Source: Flavobacteriaceae bacterium UBA7446 (GTDB lineage: Bacteria > Bacteroidota > Bacteroidia > Flavobacteriales > Flavobacteriaceae). From it: a stretch of DNA of 8,717 nt. The notes below the pieces were generated by a model, which saw nothing but the letters and a program-made list of their open reading frames with translations, was not told where the DNA came from and did no database searches. The translations under genes and the position numbers were made by a program. Shown here in pieces: positions 8,092 to 8,717 of this stretch (position 1 is the first letter of the stretch; every line of letters begins with the position of its first letter). The DNA lies in the NCBI GenBank assembly GCA_002478685.1, contig DLPY01000038.1:1-8717 (forward strand). Direction: 5' to 3'.

Positions 8092-8206
8092 ACGATTAGT
8101 TAGGTTGTTTTATTTTTAAGCGAATCCTCTCTACTTCAAAGCTGATAAGAAAATAAGATTTCTATACATCACAAAATAGATTTAATTACTATATTTAAAA
8201 CAAAAA

Positions 8207-8692
8207 ATGAAAAATAGAAGAAGTTTTTTAAAAGAAGTTTGCCCTACTGTAGCGTTTGCTTTTTTTGGGGTAAGTTTTTTAGAGGCATGTAGTAGCGGGG
8301 ATGATGATGTTGAAACAACAAATCCTGGAAATGGCAATGGAAGTAACGCTGGAGGTGGAAATGATGCCTCTTCAGGATTTACTGTAAATGGTAACACCTA
8401 CACTATTGATTTAACGCACAGTAATTTTAGCGCAATAGAAAGTGTAGGGGGTTGGATGAATGGAAAAAGTTTAGGTATTGCCGCGTTATTTTTGCGTATT
8501 TCATCTACTGAAATTAAGGCTTTTACCAACATATGTCCGCATCAAAATGCTGATAACAGATGGGAGCTCATTAATAATTCAGCATTTAAATGTAATCAGC
8601 ATGGCAATAGCTACAGCGCTGATTGTAATTCCGCTTTGACTTGTTTTAATACTTCCATAAGTGGAGACACGTTAACAGTTACAACCAGTTAG
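8207..8692 (+). CDS. Tat-targeted Rieske-type [2Fe-2S] lipoprotein
   Basis: This is a complete 161-residue protein. The N-terminus carries a twin-arginine motif, N-R-R-S-F-L-K (3-9), a hydrophobic stretch at about 13-25 and a lipobox L-E-A before C28. S-S-G-D-D-D follows, acidic like Bacteroidota surface-export signals. Residues 35-57 are a Gly/Asn-rich linker. The Rieske motif is C110-P-H112 and C129-N-Q-H132, with 16 residues between H112 and C129. Y136 sits where the cluster-contacting Tyr occurs in bc1-type Rieske proteins. Tat export makes sense because the cluster is inserted before transport. It probably carries electrons outside the inner membrane. The usual second cysteines of the two loops (CTHxGC and CPCHG) are absent, and the C-terminal part is short, with C140 and C146 placed where a Pro-rich loop normally lies. 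No redox partner is in the window. It is divergent from the regulator and may be unrelated to the PUL. Confidence 0.9.
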   Translation: MKNRRSFLKEVCPTVAFAFFGVSFLEACSSGDDDVETTNPGNGNGSNAGGGNDASSGFTVNGNTYTIDLTHSNFSAIESVGGWMNGKSLGIAALFLRISSTEIKAFTNICPHQNADNRWELINNSAFKCNQHGNSYSADCNSALTCFNTSISGDTLTVTTS

Positions 8693-8717
8693 TACTCTCG
8701 CCAGGAATTACCCCAAG

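Larger units (their letters stand above)
7963..8206. other. Divergent intergenic region between the regulator and the Rieske lipoprotein gene
   Basis: These 244 AT-rich bases must hold the start signals of both divergent genes. On the minus strand there are two TANNTTTG matches (7977-7970 and 8068-8061). On the plus strand only partial matches are seen, for example TATATTTA at 8190-8197 with no TTG at the right distance, so no promoter for the Rieske gene is called. A small perfect dyad (7986-8003) and a larger imperfect one (8039-8091) are present. No tRNA, riboswitch or extra ORF was recognised. Confidence 0.6.

Noticed and set aside
8182..8397. Minus-strand ORF opposite the Rieske gene
   Set aside because: It is antisense to the signal and Gly/Asn linker of a convincing Rieske protein, is low in complexity and has no recognisable domain.

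Overview
The window looks like an AT-rich chromosome segment from a marine- or soil-type Bacteroidota, most likely a member of Flavobacteriia. Three things point there: an adjacent SusC/SusD pair, the Bacteroidota promoter form TTG-N22-TANNTTTG, and lipoprotein signals followed by acidic residues. The genes also lack Shine-Dalgarno-like sequences. No organism or strain can be named from this sequence alone.

Layout, left to right. At 1-400 (minus) is the N-terminal part of a surface lipoprotein with a PKD-like fold; it runs off the left edge. At 427-1941 (minus) is a SusD/RagB glycan-binding lipoprotein. At 1947-5045 (minus) is a SusC/RagA TonB-dependent outer-membrane transporter. At 5152-7962 (minus) is a large membrane-spanning regulator: sensor beta-propeller, Y_Y_Y domain, one transmembrane helix, coiled coil and LuxR-type HTH. 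A divergent intergenic region (7963-8206) separates it from a plus-strand gene at 8207-8692, which encodes a Rieske-type [2Fe-2S] lipoprotein with a twin-arginine signal.

The four minus-strand genes form the regulatory and uptake end of a polysaccharide utilization locus (PUL). The regulator is upstream and has the architecture expected for sensing an oligosaccharide in the periplasm and acting on DNA from the inner membrane. The susC-susD-PKD genes are tightly spaced (5 nt and 26 nt) and probably share the promoter at 5064-5096. SusC and SusD would form the gated outer-membrane importer, and the PKD lipoprotein would be an accessory surface glycan-binding protein. The degradative enzymes that would name the substrate are not in the window and are expected beyond position 1. 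The order SusC-SusD-PKD lipoprotein is common in laminarin-type loci of marine flavobacteria, but this is only a hypothesis.

No wholly novel system is evident. The points most worth a second look are the regulator that has a sensor-kinase-like front end but no kinase, a pair of near-identical 10-bp repeats about three helical turns apart at the susC promoter, and the atypical Rieske protein with a shortened C-terminal loop and an extra cysteine pair.
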